From NCBI RefSeq assembly GCF_016812035.1, contig NZ_CP069178.1, positions 1,302,001-1,366,000 on the forward strand: 64,000 bases of DNA. The letters run 5' to 3'. The notes beneath the pieces are model-generated. The model saw only the letters and a program-made list of their open reading frames with translations. It did not search any database and was not told where the DNA came from. Position numbers and translations under genes: made by a program. Below are positions 49,656 to 59,798 of the stretch, piece by piece (position 1 is the first letter of the stretch; each line of letters begins with the position of its first letter). This stretch comes from Bulleidia sp. zg-1006 (GTDB lineage Bacteria > Bacillota_I > Bacilli_A > Erysipelotrichales > Erysipelotrichaceae).

Positions 49656-50942
49656 TTACTTATCCTTCTTTTGTAACTGTTCGGTGGAGAAATGCTGAAT
49701 TGGTGTCCATTCCACTTTCTTGAAAATCGCCACAATTGAAATTGGTATATACGATAAAAGATACACCGGGAACAATAAACAGGCACCCAATTTTTCAATT
49801 TTCGTTGCTGGAATTCGTTTCCATTCCTGAAGCGTTGTCACAAAAGCCATAAGGGTTAAACCAATCCAAGAACCACCAAACAACTTGATCAAATACCACA
49901 ACATCTCATTTTGGAAAACAATCGCTACGTAATAGGGCATCACAGAAGAAGATACCAACACCCATAAAGCCGCAATAACCAAAGCTACCGTCAATAAAGA
50001 CGAAGGCAGTACCGTCATTAAAATATCATAAAAAGCCAAGCGACGATTTTTTCCTTTGACTACACCACTTGCTAAAGGTCCAAGATAACGACCGTCAATT
50101 TGATAGAAGCCCTTTGCCCAACGAAGGCGTTGATGCCAAGCCTGTTTCCAAGTCGCCGGTTGTTCATCGTACAAAATAGCCGTATCACAATAGCCAATAT
50201 GATAGCCTTGTAACGTACTAGCCACGGAGAACTGAATATCCTCGGTCAATAAATAATAAGGCCAACCCTCATTAATATTCATTAACTTCGTTGAAACCAC
50301 GAAACCAGTACCCGAAATCATACATTGCGCACCCAACATCATGCGCGAATAATTCAAATGGCGAGCTTCATGCATAAACCAAAGCGAATAAGCTGCCGTT
50401 AACCAGTTTTGTCCAAAGTTCTTTGAATTGCGATAGGTTGTTATCGCATCATACTTGCCTGTATCAAAGGTCTTGTTCATTTCCTTTAAAAATTGGGAAT
50501 CCACGATATTATCAGCATCAAAGACCACCACGGCATCATAATAACCTTGTCCTTTTAGATGAACTACCTTGTGATACATTTCATTCAAAGCATAGCCTTT
50601 GCCCTTTTTCTCCTCATTAAAGCGTTCAATCGCATACGCTCCATGATCTCTTGAAACTTGGGCTGTGTTATCAGTACAATTATCCGCTGTCACATAAATA
50701 TCATACTTATCTTTCGGATAATCTTGCTTATTTAGACTGTCCAATAACTCACCAATGACGTTGCTTTCATTACGAGCAGAAATGAAAATCGCATAGCGAT
50801 GGTTCTTTTTAGCATCTGGTACAACTGGAACTTTGTGTCTGAAAATACTATAAACAATATAGAAAAATTGGTATAGATACGCTGTCGTCATTATTAAAAA
50901 AATCACATCTGTAAATAACTCAAATTGGTCTAGAAAGCGCAT
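49656..50942 (-). CDS. Membrane-bound processive glycosyltransferase, family 2
   Basis: The 428-residue protein has an N-terminal membrane segment (about 10-32), a GT-A domain with FISARNESNVIGELL, VTADNCTDNT, VVFDADNIVD (metal Asp-x-Asp) and LLTEDIQF (catalytic Asp), the QRLRWAKGF motif (QxxRW) of polymerising GT2 enzymes, and three C-terminal membrane helices. It should build and export a surface polysaccharide or glycolipid from a UDP-sugar. Sugar specificity cannot be told. ATG 50942 follows ATAAGGAGATTCT. It is not in a polysaccharide cluster. Confidence 0.9.
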   Translation of the reverse strand: MRFLDQFELFTDVIFLIMTTAYLYQFFYIVYSIFRHKVPVVPDAKKNHRYAIFISARNESNVIGELLDSLNKQDYPKDKYDIYVTADNCTDNTAQVSRDHGAYAIERFNEEKKGKGYALNEMYHKVVHLKGQGYYDAVVVFDADNIVDSQFLKEMNKTFDTGKYDAITTYRNSKNFGQNWLTAAYSLWFMHEARHLNYSRMMLGAQCMISGTGFVVSTKLMNINEGWPYYLLTEDIQFSVASTLQGYHIGYCDTAILYDEQPATWKQAWHQRLRWAKGFYQIDGRYLGPLASGVVKGKNRRLAFYDILMTVLPSSLLTVALVIAALWVLVSSSVMPYYVAIVFQNEMLWYLIKLFGGSWIGLTLMAFVTTLQEWKRIPATKIEKLGACLLFPVYLLSYIPISIVAIFKKVEWTPIQHFSTEQLQKKDK

Positions 50943-51105
50943 AGAATCTCCTTATCAATGTTATTTGCACTTCTATCTTACCTATTTTATGTCTTTTCGC
51001 AAGTCTAGCCATTCTTAAGCCCTAGTAGCTTTACAGACTAAAAGTGCATTAAATACGCGCTTTTTTCACTCCATATAAGCATTTCTTATTTTTTTCTTAA
51101 TTCTA

Positions 51106-51133
51106 CAAAAAGGCTTAAGCACTTGCTTAAACC
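51106..51133 (-). terminator. Terminator of the ABC exporter operon
   Basis: Minus strand GGTTTAAGCA-AG-TGCTTAAGCC (one G-U pair) followed by five Ts, 6 bases after the stop codon. Confidence 0.8.
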
Positions 51134-51138
51134 TCCGC

Positions 51139-52956
51139 TTATGACAAACTCTCTTGAATGGCTATTTCTTCAAATTGTCGTGTGTATAGACTAAAATAGT
51201 ATCCCTTTTGTTTCATCAATTCCTTGTGTTTGCCTTGTTCTATAATCTTTCCATCTTTAAAGACTAAAATCACATCCGCATCCACAATCGTCGATAAACG
51301 ATGCGCTATCACAAAAGAAGTACGCCCTTGAATCACTGTCGCAATCGCATCTTGAATCTTCTTTTCCGTTAATGTATCGATCGAAGCCGTCGCTTCATCC
51401 AATACCAATAAAGAAGGATCGGAAATAATCGCCCGGGCAAAAGAAATCAATTGTTTCTCACCGGTAGAAAGACTTCCACCCCCTTCACTAAGGATGGAAT
51501 CTAAACCCTCTTCCAATTTCAAAACCACTTCATCCGCAGCCACTAATTTTAAAGCCGCCCAAATTTCTTCATCACTGGCATCTGGTTTTCCATAACGCAT
51601 ATTCTCACGAATGGTTCCTGAAAATAATTGCGGTGTTTGAAGCACATAGCCAATATTAGAATGAAGCCATAATTGCGAACGATCACGAGCATCTTTACCA
51701 TCAATCAAAACCCGTCCACTCGTTGGTTCATAAAAGCGACAAACCAGATTCACTAAGGTTGATTTGCCGGCTCCCGTTTCCCCAACAATCGCTACATTCG
51801 TTCCATGTGGAATGTCTAAATTGAAATGTTCCAAAACTAATTCATCTCCATCCGGATATTGAAAGTTCACATCTTCAAAACGAACGTCCCCTTTTAATAC
51901 CTCCCAATTTTCTTTCTTCGGATGGAAGGTATCACCATACTTTTCAACCACTTCATCACTATCTACAACATCGGATTGCGTACGCATCATCTTATCAAAA
52001 CGTTCAATATTCACTTGGGTACTAATCACATAGGAAATTTCTTGAATTAAACCCTGAATCGGATCCATTAAACTAAGTGCATAAGTCATAAACACCGAAA
52101 GCGTTCCTAATTCAAAGATACCTTCTAAGGTTAAATACCCACCCTGCCAAAGAATAATGGCTAAAGCAACGGAACTTAATAAGCTTAAAATCGCATTGAA
52201 GCTACCCGCATAACGGGCTGTGCGAATAGATTCACGGTACATCTTATCAATATCACCTTGGAAATCTTTGCTCATTTCTTCTTCAATCACCATTGTTTTG
52301 ATAGATTTGGCTCCCGTAATACCTTCATTTAAATCCGATGTGATAATTGAATTCAATTCACGCACACGTTGATTTTGAAGAATCAATCTCTTTTGGAAAA
52401 AAGTCACAATGAGAACGGCAATTGGTACTAATAAAATCACCCAGAAAGCAAGTTGAATATTCAACACCACCATATTCACTAGCACAAATACAATATACGT
52501 AAATTGCCAAACAATATCTATCATCACCCATGAAAACATTTCCCCAATACGACCTGTATCAGAAATCACCCGTGAATGAATGTAACCAACATTATTTTGA
52601 TTAAAATAGGAAAATGATAAATTCTGCAAATGATTGAAACTGGCACTTCTTAAATCACGATTTACTTCTAATTCCATTTTAGCGGCTAAAAAGGTTGATT
52701 GACGATCGGATAACACCCTCATCAACATACAGACCAAATACAACAGAACAAAGATAACAACTGTATCCATTGTCCTTAATGCCACAAAATGATTAATAGC
52801 GTAACGATTGAACAAAGGAAATATTGAATCCGCAATAGAAGAAATCGTTCCTAAAGCAATCATTGCCAGCATTCTTTTCTTATGCATACGAATATAAGGC
52901 CAAATCCGAGGAATACCAAAATACTTCAAATGCGTTGTTTTTGTTTGTTCACTCAT
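51139..52956 (-). CDS. ABC exporter subunit (permease-ATPase), partner B
   Basis: The 605-residue half-transporter has six membrane helices (to about 320) and an ATPase with Walker A VAIVGETGAGKSTLVNLV, signature SLSTGEKQLISFARAI, Walker B LLVLDEATASID and switch His in FVIAHRLST. It follows a homologous gene after 9 bases, and the pair should form a heterodimer. Substrate unknown: drugs, lipids or peptides are typical. Its signature has STGEKQ and its Walker B is followed by Glu, so this subunit contributes the canonical catalytic residue. ATG 52956 follows AGGAGGTCAGT. Confidence 0.92.
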   Translation of the reverse strand: MSEQTKTTHLKYFGIPRIWPYIRMHKKRMLAMIALGTISSIADSIFPLFNRYAINHFVALRTMDTVVIFVLLYLVCMLMRVLSDRQSTFLAAKMELEVNRDLRSASFNHLQNLSFSYFNQNNVGYIHSRVISDTGRIGEMFSWVMIDIVWQFTYIVFVLVNMVVLNIQLAFWVILLVPIAVLIVTFFQKRLILQNQRVRELNSIITSDLNEGITGAKSIKTMVIEEEMSKDFQGDIDKMYRESIRTARYAGSFNAILSLLSSVALAIILWQGGYLTLEGIFELGTLSVFMTYALSLMDPIQGLIQEISYVISTQVNIERFDKMMRTQSDVVDSDEVVEKYGDTFHPKKENWEVLKGDVRFEDVNFQYPDGDELVLEHFNLDIPHGTNVAIVGETGAGKSTLVNLVCRFYEPTSGRVLIDGKDARDRSQLWLHSNIGYVLQTPQLFSGTIRENMRYGKPDASDEEIWAALKLVAADEVVLKLEEGLDSILSEGGGSLSTGEKQLISFARAIISDPSLLVLDEATASIDTLTEKKIQDAIATVIQGRTSFVIAHRLSTIVDADVILVFKDGKIIEQGKHKELMKQKGYYFSLYTRQFEEIAIQESLS

Positions 52957-52965
52957 ACTGACCTC

Positions 52966-54771
52966 CTATTCTGTCTGACGGGATTGTAATTCATAGATAT
53001 GACGATAAGTACCCTCTTGTGCAAGAAGTTCTTCATGCGTCCCTCTTTGCACAATTCTTCCCTTATCGAAAATCACAATCTGATCAGCTTTCATTAAAGT
53101 TGAAATACGATGAGTAATTAAAATCACTGTGCTCTTCTTTGAGCCGTCATGGATAGCTTGACGAATCTTCGCATCCGTTTCAGCATCTACGGCAGATAAA
53201 GAATCATCGAAAACCATGATGGGTGTTTCTCTTATCAACATTTGCGCAATCGCTGTTCTTTGTTTCTGGCCGCCCGAAAGTGTTACCCCTCTTTCACCAA
53301 CATAGGTTTCATAGCCCTTACTAAAGTGATTGATGGCTTCTTCCAAAGCTGCCGTTCGGGCAACCGCTTCAACTTCAACTTGTCCGGCTTCTTGTTTAGC
53401 AATACGAATATTTTCCTTTAAAGAACGTGAGAATAGATATGGTTCTTGTAAAACCATACCAATATTCTTACGTAACCAACGGGCTTGAATTTCATTCACA
53501 TTCGTATCCCCAATAAGAATAGAACCTTGCCCTTCTTCCAATGTATACAGACGATTTAACAAGTACATTAAACTCGATTTACCAGAACCCGTTGCCCCTA
53601 AAATACCAATGGTTGTTCCAGCTTTAATATCTAAATTGATATCTTTTAACACCCATGGTAAATCCTTCCCATAACGGAAAGACACATGCCGGAAATGAAT
53701 GTCTTGGTTCATAGCCACTTCTTTAGCTTCTGGTACATCTTTTTCTTCTTCTGAATTCATGATGTAGGCTAGACGGTCAATGGAAACACCCGCTTTTGAC
53801 ATATTGGAAATCACTCTTCCTAAAGAACGAATCGGCCATTCCAACATAACGTTATACGCCACAAAGGCAATATAGGAACCGGCACTCATCCAACCAAGAA
53901 CCGTAAAATACGCACCAACTGTAATAATCGTTAGTTTTTGTAAAATGGATACCGTATCCATTCTCGCCCAAAACACCGAGAGTTCTCGTAAAATACCAAT
54001 CCAAAGACCTGTGTAATATTTATTTTGCTTATCAAACCGCTCTTTTTCATACACTTCACGACCAAAGGCACGAACAACTCGAATTCCCGTTAGATTTTCT
54101 TGAACAATGCTGGATAGTACGCCTTCTTCTTCATCAGCTTTTTCAAATTGTTTGCTAAAACGTTGGCTAAAGCGAATCCCCAACCACACAATCAAGGGTG
54201 AAAACGCAAAGGCAATAATGGTTAACTGCCAGTTTTCTTGCACCATAAAAAAAGAAACGGTACAAACGAAAATCAAGGTACGAACCAATGCTAATAATTG
54301 CTGGGTTAAGAAATTACGAATGGTATCGACATCGGATGTCGCTCTTTGGATAATATCCCCAGTATGATTGGTGCCATGCCAAGCGTAAGGCAAGGATAAG
54401 ATATGGTTGTATAAATCATGACGCATATTTCTGACAAGAGTCTCCGAGCCTTTTTGGTTATTGATTTCTGATAAATAGCGTAATACCATCGACAATAAAG
54501 CCACCCCAATAATTGCTAAAGCAATCATCCAAAGATTTTTTTGTAAGTACAAAACTCCACCAAACTTGTTCACGAGTTCATGTAAAAAAGGCGGTAATTT
54601 CGTTTCTTGTTGATCCAAAATCGCATCGACGGTATAGCCGATAATTCTTGGATTAATTAGTTGCAACACCGCCACCAAGAAGGAGAAAATAATTGACGCA
54701 AAAAAATAGCGCTTCGCCCCACGAACAAAATGTAACAATAACGAAGTCTTTGATGAAAATTTTTTCTTCAT
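52966..54771 (-). CDS. ABC exporter subunit (permease-ATPase), partner A
   Basis: The 601-residue half-transporter has six membrane helices and an ATPase with Walker A IGILGATGSGKSSLMYLL, signature VTLSGGQKQRTAIAQML and Walker B IMVFDDSLSAVD. The residue after Walker B is Asp-Ser rather than Glu, the usual sign of the degenerate site of heterodimeric exporters such as BmrC/BmrD. ATG 54771 follows AGGAGGGAAA. The genes 52,966 and 51,139 form one operon with a terminator behind. Confidence 0.93.
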   Translation of the reverse strand: MKKKFSSKTSLLLHFVRGAKRYFFASIIFSFLVAVLQLINPRIIGYTVDAILDQQETKLPPFLHELVNKFGGVLYLQKNLWMIALAIIGVALLSMVLRYLSEINNQKGSETLVRNMRHDLYNHILSLPYAWHGTNHTGDIIQRATSDVDTIRNFLTQQLLALVRTLIFVCTVSFFMVQENWQLTIIAFAFSPLIVWLGIRFSQRFSKQFEKADEEEGVLSSIVQENLTGIRVVRAFGREVYEKERFDKQNKYYTGLWIGILRELSVFWARMDTVSILQKLTIITVGAYFTVLGWMSAGSYIAFVAYNVMLEWPIRSLGRVISNMSKAGVSIDRLAYIMNSEEEKDVPEAKEVAMNQDIHFRHVSFRYGKDLPWVLKDINLDIKAGTTIGILGATGSGKSSLMYLLNRLYTLEEGQGSILIGDTNVNEIQARWLRKNIGMVLQEPYLFSRSLKENIRIAKQEAGQVEVEAVARTAALEEAINHFSKGYETYVGERGVTLSGGQKQRTAIAQMLIRETPIMVFDDSLSAVDAETDAKIRQAIHDGSKKSTVILITHRISTLMKADQIVIFDKGRIVQRGTHEELLAQEGTYRHIYELQSRQTE

Positions 54772-54822
54772 TTTCCCTCCTTTTTCATTGTTTACATTAT
54801 AACCTAATTTTTATTAAAAGTG

Positions 54823-54975
54823 CTATTTACTAATCCTTTTCAAACCTAGAAATGAATCCCTTTTTCGATAATAACGATTTAGAAAAATCATTGTCCAAGA
54901 AAGAAAAACAACAATACCACAAGCATACAATACACACATCACTACATTCACTTTATCACGAAAATCACTAAACAT
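54823..54975 (-). CDS. Putative 50-aa single-span membrane protein
   Basis: This short minus-strand frame starts at ATG 54975 and reads MFSDFRDKVNVVMCVLYACG, then a hydrophobic span (CVLYACGIVVFLSWTMIFL) and a basic tail RYYRKRDSFLGLKRISK. The pattern of one helix followed by a positive tail fits a real small membrane protein. There is no strong ribosome-binding site; AAGGAAATAG lies about 16 bases upstream. It lies between the adhesin terminator and the ABC exporter operon. The family is not recognised. The rest of 54,976-55,116 shows no gene. Confidence 0.4.
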   Translation of the reverse strand: MFSDFRDKVNVVMCVLYACGIVVFLSWTMIFLNRYYRKRDSFLGLKRISK

Positions 54976-55116
54976 TCATTGTTGATGCTATTTCCTTCCT
55001 TATTTGTGACTAGCCTTTTGCTATGTATCCATTGCATAGACTTTGATTGCCTAAAAGAGAATTTCCTCTTTTAGAATGATGTTCAATCATTGGTCTTAAT
55101 GATGAACAAAGGATAG

Positions 55117-55151
55117 GAAAAAGCGGTCAACAAAAACTACTGTTAACCGCT
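55117..55151 (-). terminator. Terminator of the adhesin gene
   Basis: Minus strand AGCGGTTAAC-loop-GTTGACCGCT (one G-U pair) followed by TTTT, about 70 bases after the stop. Confidence 0.8.
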
Positions 55152-55217
55152 AATTTAAGTATTAACCTACTTTATCAATCTACTTTCTTTTAATGAACTT
55201 TTTATTATGCCTACTGC

Positions 55218-58200
55218 TTACACTCTTTTTCTTCTCATGTAAGTCACACCTAGTCCTGCACTCGAAGCCAGTAACATCATGAACAATAGGGCAATATTAC
55301 TGCTATCTCCTGTTCTTGGTGAATGTGGATTCTTTGGTTCAGGATTATGAGGAGTCTTTGGTGTTGGATTCTTCACTGTATTGGTGTCGTAATCATTTAC
55401 TCCATCGTTGACTTTTGCTGTATTAGTAAGCGTTGCTCCGTTAACATCCTTATTTACCTTGACTGTGAACTTAACCGTCCAGCTTTCACCATTGGCTAGC
55501 TTCTTTGTCCACTTAACCATTCCGTTTTCATACTTGCCATTGTTATCGGCAGATACGAATTCAGTATGCTTTGGAAGCTTATCCGTGATGGTTACATCAC
55601 GGTCTTCTCCTGTCGTATTCTTGTAGCTAATAGCGTAGGTTAATTCCTGTCCAGGTTGAACTTTCTTACCGTCAATGTTGGTAGTTGTTCCACCTGTAAA
55701 TACTTTTTTCTCAGGTTCAGTTGGTGTAGGGTTATGCGTTTCATTCGTATCATACTCATTTGTTCCGTCATTGACCTTAGCTTTGTTATTGACAGGGGCT
55801 CCGTTAACGTCTTTATTTACCTTGACTGTAAACTTAACCGTAACACTCTTGTCTTTAGCGACATCCGCTGTCCATGTCACCTTACCATTTGCGTATTGTC
55901 CACCATTCTCTGCTGATACGAAGCTGGTATGAGCCGGGATAGTGTCGGTAATCGTCGCTTTAACATCTTTACCTGTGGTGTTCTTGTAGCTAATAGCGTA
56001 AGTCAGTTCCTGTTCTGGTTTCACTGCCTTACCATCGATGTTGGTAGTTGTTCCACCTGTGAACACTTCTTTCTTAGGTTCAGTTGGTGTAGGGTTATGC
56101 GTTTCATTCGTATCATACTCATTTTCACCATCGTTGATTTTGGCTTTGTTATCGACAGGGGCTCCGTTAACGTCTTTATTTACTTTGACGGTAAACTTAA
56201 CCGTAACACTCTTTCCTTTAGCGACATCCGCTGTCCATGTCACTTTACCATTTTCATACTTACCGCCGTTTTCAGCTGATACGAAGCTTGTATGAGCCGG
56301 GATGGTATCGGTGATGGTTGCTTTAACATCTTTACCTGTGGTGTTCTTGTAGGTAACGGCGTAAGTCAATTCTTGTCCAGGTTTCACTGCCTTACCGTCG
56401 ATGTTTGTTGTTGTGCCACCTGTGAAGACTTCTTTCTCAGGGTCAGTTGGTGTAGGGTTATGAGTTTTATTGGTAGTGAACTTGTTCTCCCCTGCATTTA
56501 CCTTTGCCTCATTATCTACAGGTTTTCCGTTGATCTCCTTATCCACCTTTACCTTAAAACTTATTGTAAATGTTTCCCCGTCTCCCAGTGCTTTCTTTGT
56601 CCAAGTGATTACTCCCCCCGACTCTTTTCCGCCGTTATCTGCAGAACCTGCTACATATTTTGTATACTTCGGTATTTCATCTTTGATTTCAACGTCTTCC
56701 GCTTTTCCCGTCGTATTCTTATATGTCACTTTGTACAAAAGCTCATCTTCGCCTTTGACTTCTTTTCCGTCAATGCTAGTTGTCGTTCCCTTTGTATCAA
56801 ATACATCTTTCTTCGGCTCCGTAGGATCAGGCGGGGTTTTAACCTCAACAGGCTTCGACTTAACGGAATACTCATTATCAATCTTCAAATCAAAATCATT
56901 TTTATACGTAGTTCCCGCTTTTATAACCTTTCCGATAATTACAGGTGATGTGATTTTTACTTCTTTATTCAAATCCGCATTAACAGTTTTTATGAAGTCC
57001 GATTTTGCCCTAAATTCAACGGTATTTGTCCCTTGATTATATTTCACCTCATAACTTGAATTCGCCTGTTTTGTGCCGGCTAAATCCATTTCATATCCAT
57101 TCGGTAATTTATCACTGAACACCAGTGATTCGATTTTTTCATGACCGGCAGGAAGGTTCGCTACATTCAGGCTGAACTTTACAACTGAATTCTTTGCAAC
57201 TGTACCGTTGTTAATATTATCTCCTGCTGTATTGGTTACCTTCTTTTCAACAGGTGGCTGATAGAACAGTACATCGTAATGATAATTTGCCTGTATATGT
57301 ATATTAGGGCATTGTGGTTGCACTGGAGGTGTTGGTTTTGTTGGTGGCACAGGTTTCAATGGAACATCTTTAGCCTTTACTTTAGAATTTAATGCAAACC
57401 ATATATTACCTCTGTAAGTAGAATCCATCTCATACGAAATGTTACTACCTGTTGCTTTACCAACAATTGCTCCATACCATGCATTAGGAGAAGTATCAGT
57501 ATCCCAATCACCTTTATCAAAAGCTGATCCCTTACTTTTTAGAGCATTATTTGAATTAGAATATGCCCCATTCCCTGCTTGTTTTTTAATAGATGAATTT
57601 GCAATTTCGATAAGTTCCCCATTAAAATTAAGAACTCTTTCGATACCTTCTTTTGGTATACCATTTTCATCACGATTTAATGATGAAAAATTTAACAATG
57701 CTCCTGTCATATCGATTTGTTTATTCTTTGAATCAAAGAATTTAACATTAACCCCTATATTAGTTTTTCCAAAAAAATCAACATACCAAATAGTGTTGGT
57801 AGGATCTTGTTTGATAATAGCAGGAATTTTATTTGGTAGTGGAGAAGTTGATTTAAGTGTATACTCGAAAACAACCTTTGAGATCTTAACTCCATTTATA
57901 CTAGAATTTTGAAGATTTGTATACGTAGCAGTAGTTACTTTCCCTTTTTCAAAAATAACCCTTGAGTCTCCCGAAACAATTTCAAGTGGATGTCCAGGAA
58001 ATCCTTCATTAAGAGCAGTAAACCATGAAAAGCCCATATTATCAAAATTTCCCCAAGATTTTACTTCATTAAGCAAACCTTCCTTAGTATATACTTTTGA
58101 CCCTGAAATACTAAGTTTCGCATTTGGCTCGTTATTAAATACAAGTATTTGCGATGCTGGTACTGTTAAGTACCCGTCTTCATGTATTTTCTTCTGAAGC

Positions 58201-58653
58201 TCAGCCATTTTTTTGTTGTAATCAACCATGTCGACGTCATACTTTTTCTTGTCTTTTTCGTATTGAGCAAAATCTTGATCATACTTCTTTTTTAATTTTT
58301 CATACTTTTGTTGCTTTGCATCACAATCCTTTTTCTTTTGGATTTCTCCATTGATAGCCTTAATTTGTTCTTCATAATCTTTTTTTATTTCGGCTATCTT
58401 GGTATCAACCTCTGTTTTGGATTTTGCTACGCCTTTATCCACATCAGCACCTTTTTTAATAGGTACTCCTGCATCTTTTGCGGCTTTTACAGCCTTCTCC
58501 AATTCTGTTTTATCCACATTGGTTTCAATTCCCTTTGTGGAGTCTGCTGCGAAAGCCTGCATGCCCGTTGTGGACATCGTACCAAATAACATTAAGCATG
58601 ACATCACAATAGTCAGCAGTTTTTTGCCCACAATTCTAAGCTTTGATTTCATA
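55218..58653 (-). CDS. Antigen I/II-like cell-wall-anchored adhesin with repeat stalk
   Basis: The 1,144-residue protein starts at ATG 58653 (AAGGAGGAAAAATT before it) with a signal peptide ending AFA-ADS. Next comes a charged coiled coil (residues about 45-160) with Tyr/Lys heptads like antigen I/II alanine-rich repeats, a GbpC-like lectin domain (about 160-420), a proline-rich linker (VPPTKPTPPVQP), an antigen I/II C-terminal-type domain (about 450-600: VKFSLNVANLPAGHEKI), and four ~121-residue DUF11-type beta repeats (about 610-1100). It ends NPHSPRTGDS, a hydrophobic span and RRKRV, a sortase signal with SPRTG in place of LPxTG. It should bind host or bacterial glycans. Such adhesins often travel on integrative elements. 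Confidence 0.9.
55350..56830 (-). repeat. Four tandem ~363-bp repeats in the adhesin gene
   Basis: The phrase encoding TGGTTTNIDGK recurs at about 55,677, 56,040 and 56,403 (exact 363-base period), with a more diverged first copy (TKGTTTSIDGK) 373 bases further on. Copies 2 and 3 are nearly identical, which indicates recent duplication or gene conversion; copies 1 and 4 have diverged. Repeat number is likely to vary between strains. Confidence 0.9.
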
Positions 58654-59214
58654 ATTTTTCCTCCTTGTATCATCTATTTATTAACAACTATGGACTGTTT
58701 AAACAGTCTAGTTAAAATGCCCTAAGCTTAGGCTACAGGGTAGACAATCGATTTGTAGCTTGATTTTTTCAAGTGGCGGTTTTTTGATCCGTTTTATTCT
58801 GAAATCTATCCGTCTTTTCACTTGGTTCACCTCCTGTTTTTTTCTATTTGTTTTAAGTACCGTAGTTTTTGGTTTGATTAAGGTCTTTTCAAACTTGAAA
58901 CACCACCTTTTTCAATGTTTTATCCAGTATTTCTAGTATGGAATGGGTTGGATTTTAATTCAGACTTTTTAGTCCACTTATGCTATACTCGTATCAAAGT
59001 ATATTTAGGCTTTAAAATGGGATTTTTATGATTAGGTTTTTATTAAATTTAGGTGGATTTTAAAGTCTACTTTTTTTGACAGTTTCTATGAATGTTCTAT
59101 GAATGTTCAGTGAAAATGTCCCAAGAAAAGACAGAGAATATCCAGATGGATGGTGAAAAGAAGAGTTTGTCCTAATCTTCCAGTCGGATTAAATGTTACA
59201 TAATGGTCTATCGA
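58654..59214. promoter_or_regulatory. Long upstream region of the adhesin gene
   Basis: There is no gene in these 560 bases. Features seen: the perfect 16-bp palindrome GACTGTTTAAACAGTC (58,693-58,708), flanked by AACTA and TAGTT, about 40 bases before the adhesin start; and two exact tandem 11-mers TTCTATGAATG (59,084-59,094 and 59,095-59,105), one helical turn apart. Both look like binding sites for a regulator. A 19-codon plus-strand frame at about 59,118 (MSQEKTENIQMDG) has no support. Confidence 0.5.
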
Positions 59215-59217
59215 AAA

Positions 59218-59237
59218 AGGCATCTTACTAGATGCCT
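59218..59237 (-). terminator. Terminator of msrA-tex
   Basis: Minus strand AGGCATCT-AGTA-AGATGCCT followed by TTTT, about 42 bases after the msrA stop. A second hairpin (AGAAATTCT.. ..AGAATTTCT, about 59,246-59,275) precedes it. Confidence 0.8.
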
Positions 59238-59279
59238 ACAAAAGAATTTCTTTACTCGTTAAAGAAGAGAATTTCTATT

Positions 59280-59786
59280 TTAATGATGATTTAACGCTTC
59301 TATCTTTTGATAAATACCAAAAGGAATATGACAATATCCCCTTGGATTTTTTTCTAAATAACGTTGATGGTATTCCTCGGCTGGATAAAAGACTTCTAAT
59401 TTATGAATAGATACATAGAAAGAGTTGTATTTTCTCTTTTCAAGGGCAAAATATTCTTCAAGGATAGCTTTGTCTTCCTCGTTTTCATAGTACACACCAG
59501 GCAAATATTGATCACCAATATCATTCCCCTGACCATTCTCCTGTTCCACACAAACAAAGAGAAAGAATGCTTTTAAAATGGTTTTTAAATCCACTTCATC
59601 ACTATCATACTTCAATTCCACGGCTTCTTTATAGCCGGTCAATCCCGTGCAAACCTCTTGATAGCTTGGATTATCACCATATCCATTCACATAGCCGACC
59701 TTTGTGTCCATTATACCTTTTAATAAACGAAAAGCTTTTTCAACACCCCAGAAACAACCACCCGCCATTACAATTTTCTTTTCCAT
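59280..59786 (-). CDS. msrA: Peptide methionine sulfoxide reductase A
   Basis: The 168-residue protein begins MEKKIVMAGGCFWGVEKAFR, where Cys11 in GCFW is catalytic, and contains GYVNGYGDNPSYQEVCTGLTGYKEAVE with the resolving-type Cys typical of the family (stretch shown in part: YQEVCTGLTGYKEAVE). It repairs S-form methionine sulfoxide in proteins. ATG 59786 is preferred, with AGAGAGAGTG seven bases upstream; a GTG two codons earlier falls within that sequence. It lies 12 bases behind tex and is probably co-transcribed. Confidence 0.95.
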   Translation of the reverse strand: MEKKIVMAGGCFWGVEKAFRLLKGIMDTKVGYVNGYGDNPSYQEVCTGLTGYKEAVELKYDSDEVDLKTILKAFFLFVCVEQENGQGNDIGDQYLPGVYYENEEDKAILEEYFALEKRKYNSFYVSIHKLEVFYPAEEYHQRYLEKNPRGYCHIPFGIYQKIEALNHH

Positions 59787-59798
59787 AAACACTCTCTC

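Noticed and set aside
55350-56830. Regular repeats considered as a CRISPR array
   Set aside because: The period is 363 bases and the whole repeat encodes a beta domain; there are no short repeats with unique spacers and no cas genes.
55408-57912. A series of plus-strand frames, some repeated every 363 bases
   Set aside because: They are antisense shadows of the adhesin repeats; the minus-strand gene has a signal peptide, ribosome-binding site and sorting signal.
59118-59177. Short plus-strand frame MSQEKTENIQMDG..
   Set aside because: Only 19 codons, with no ribosome-binding site, inside the adhesin control region.
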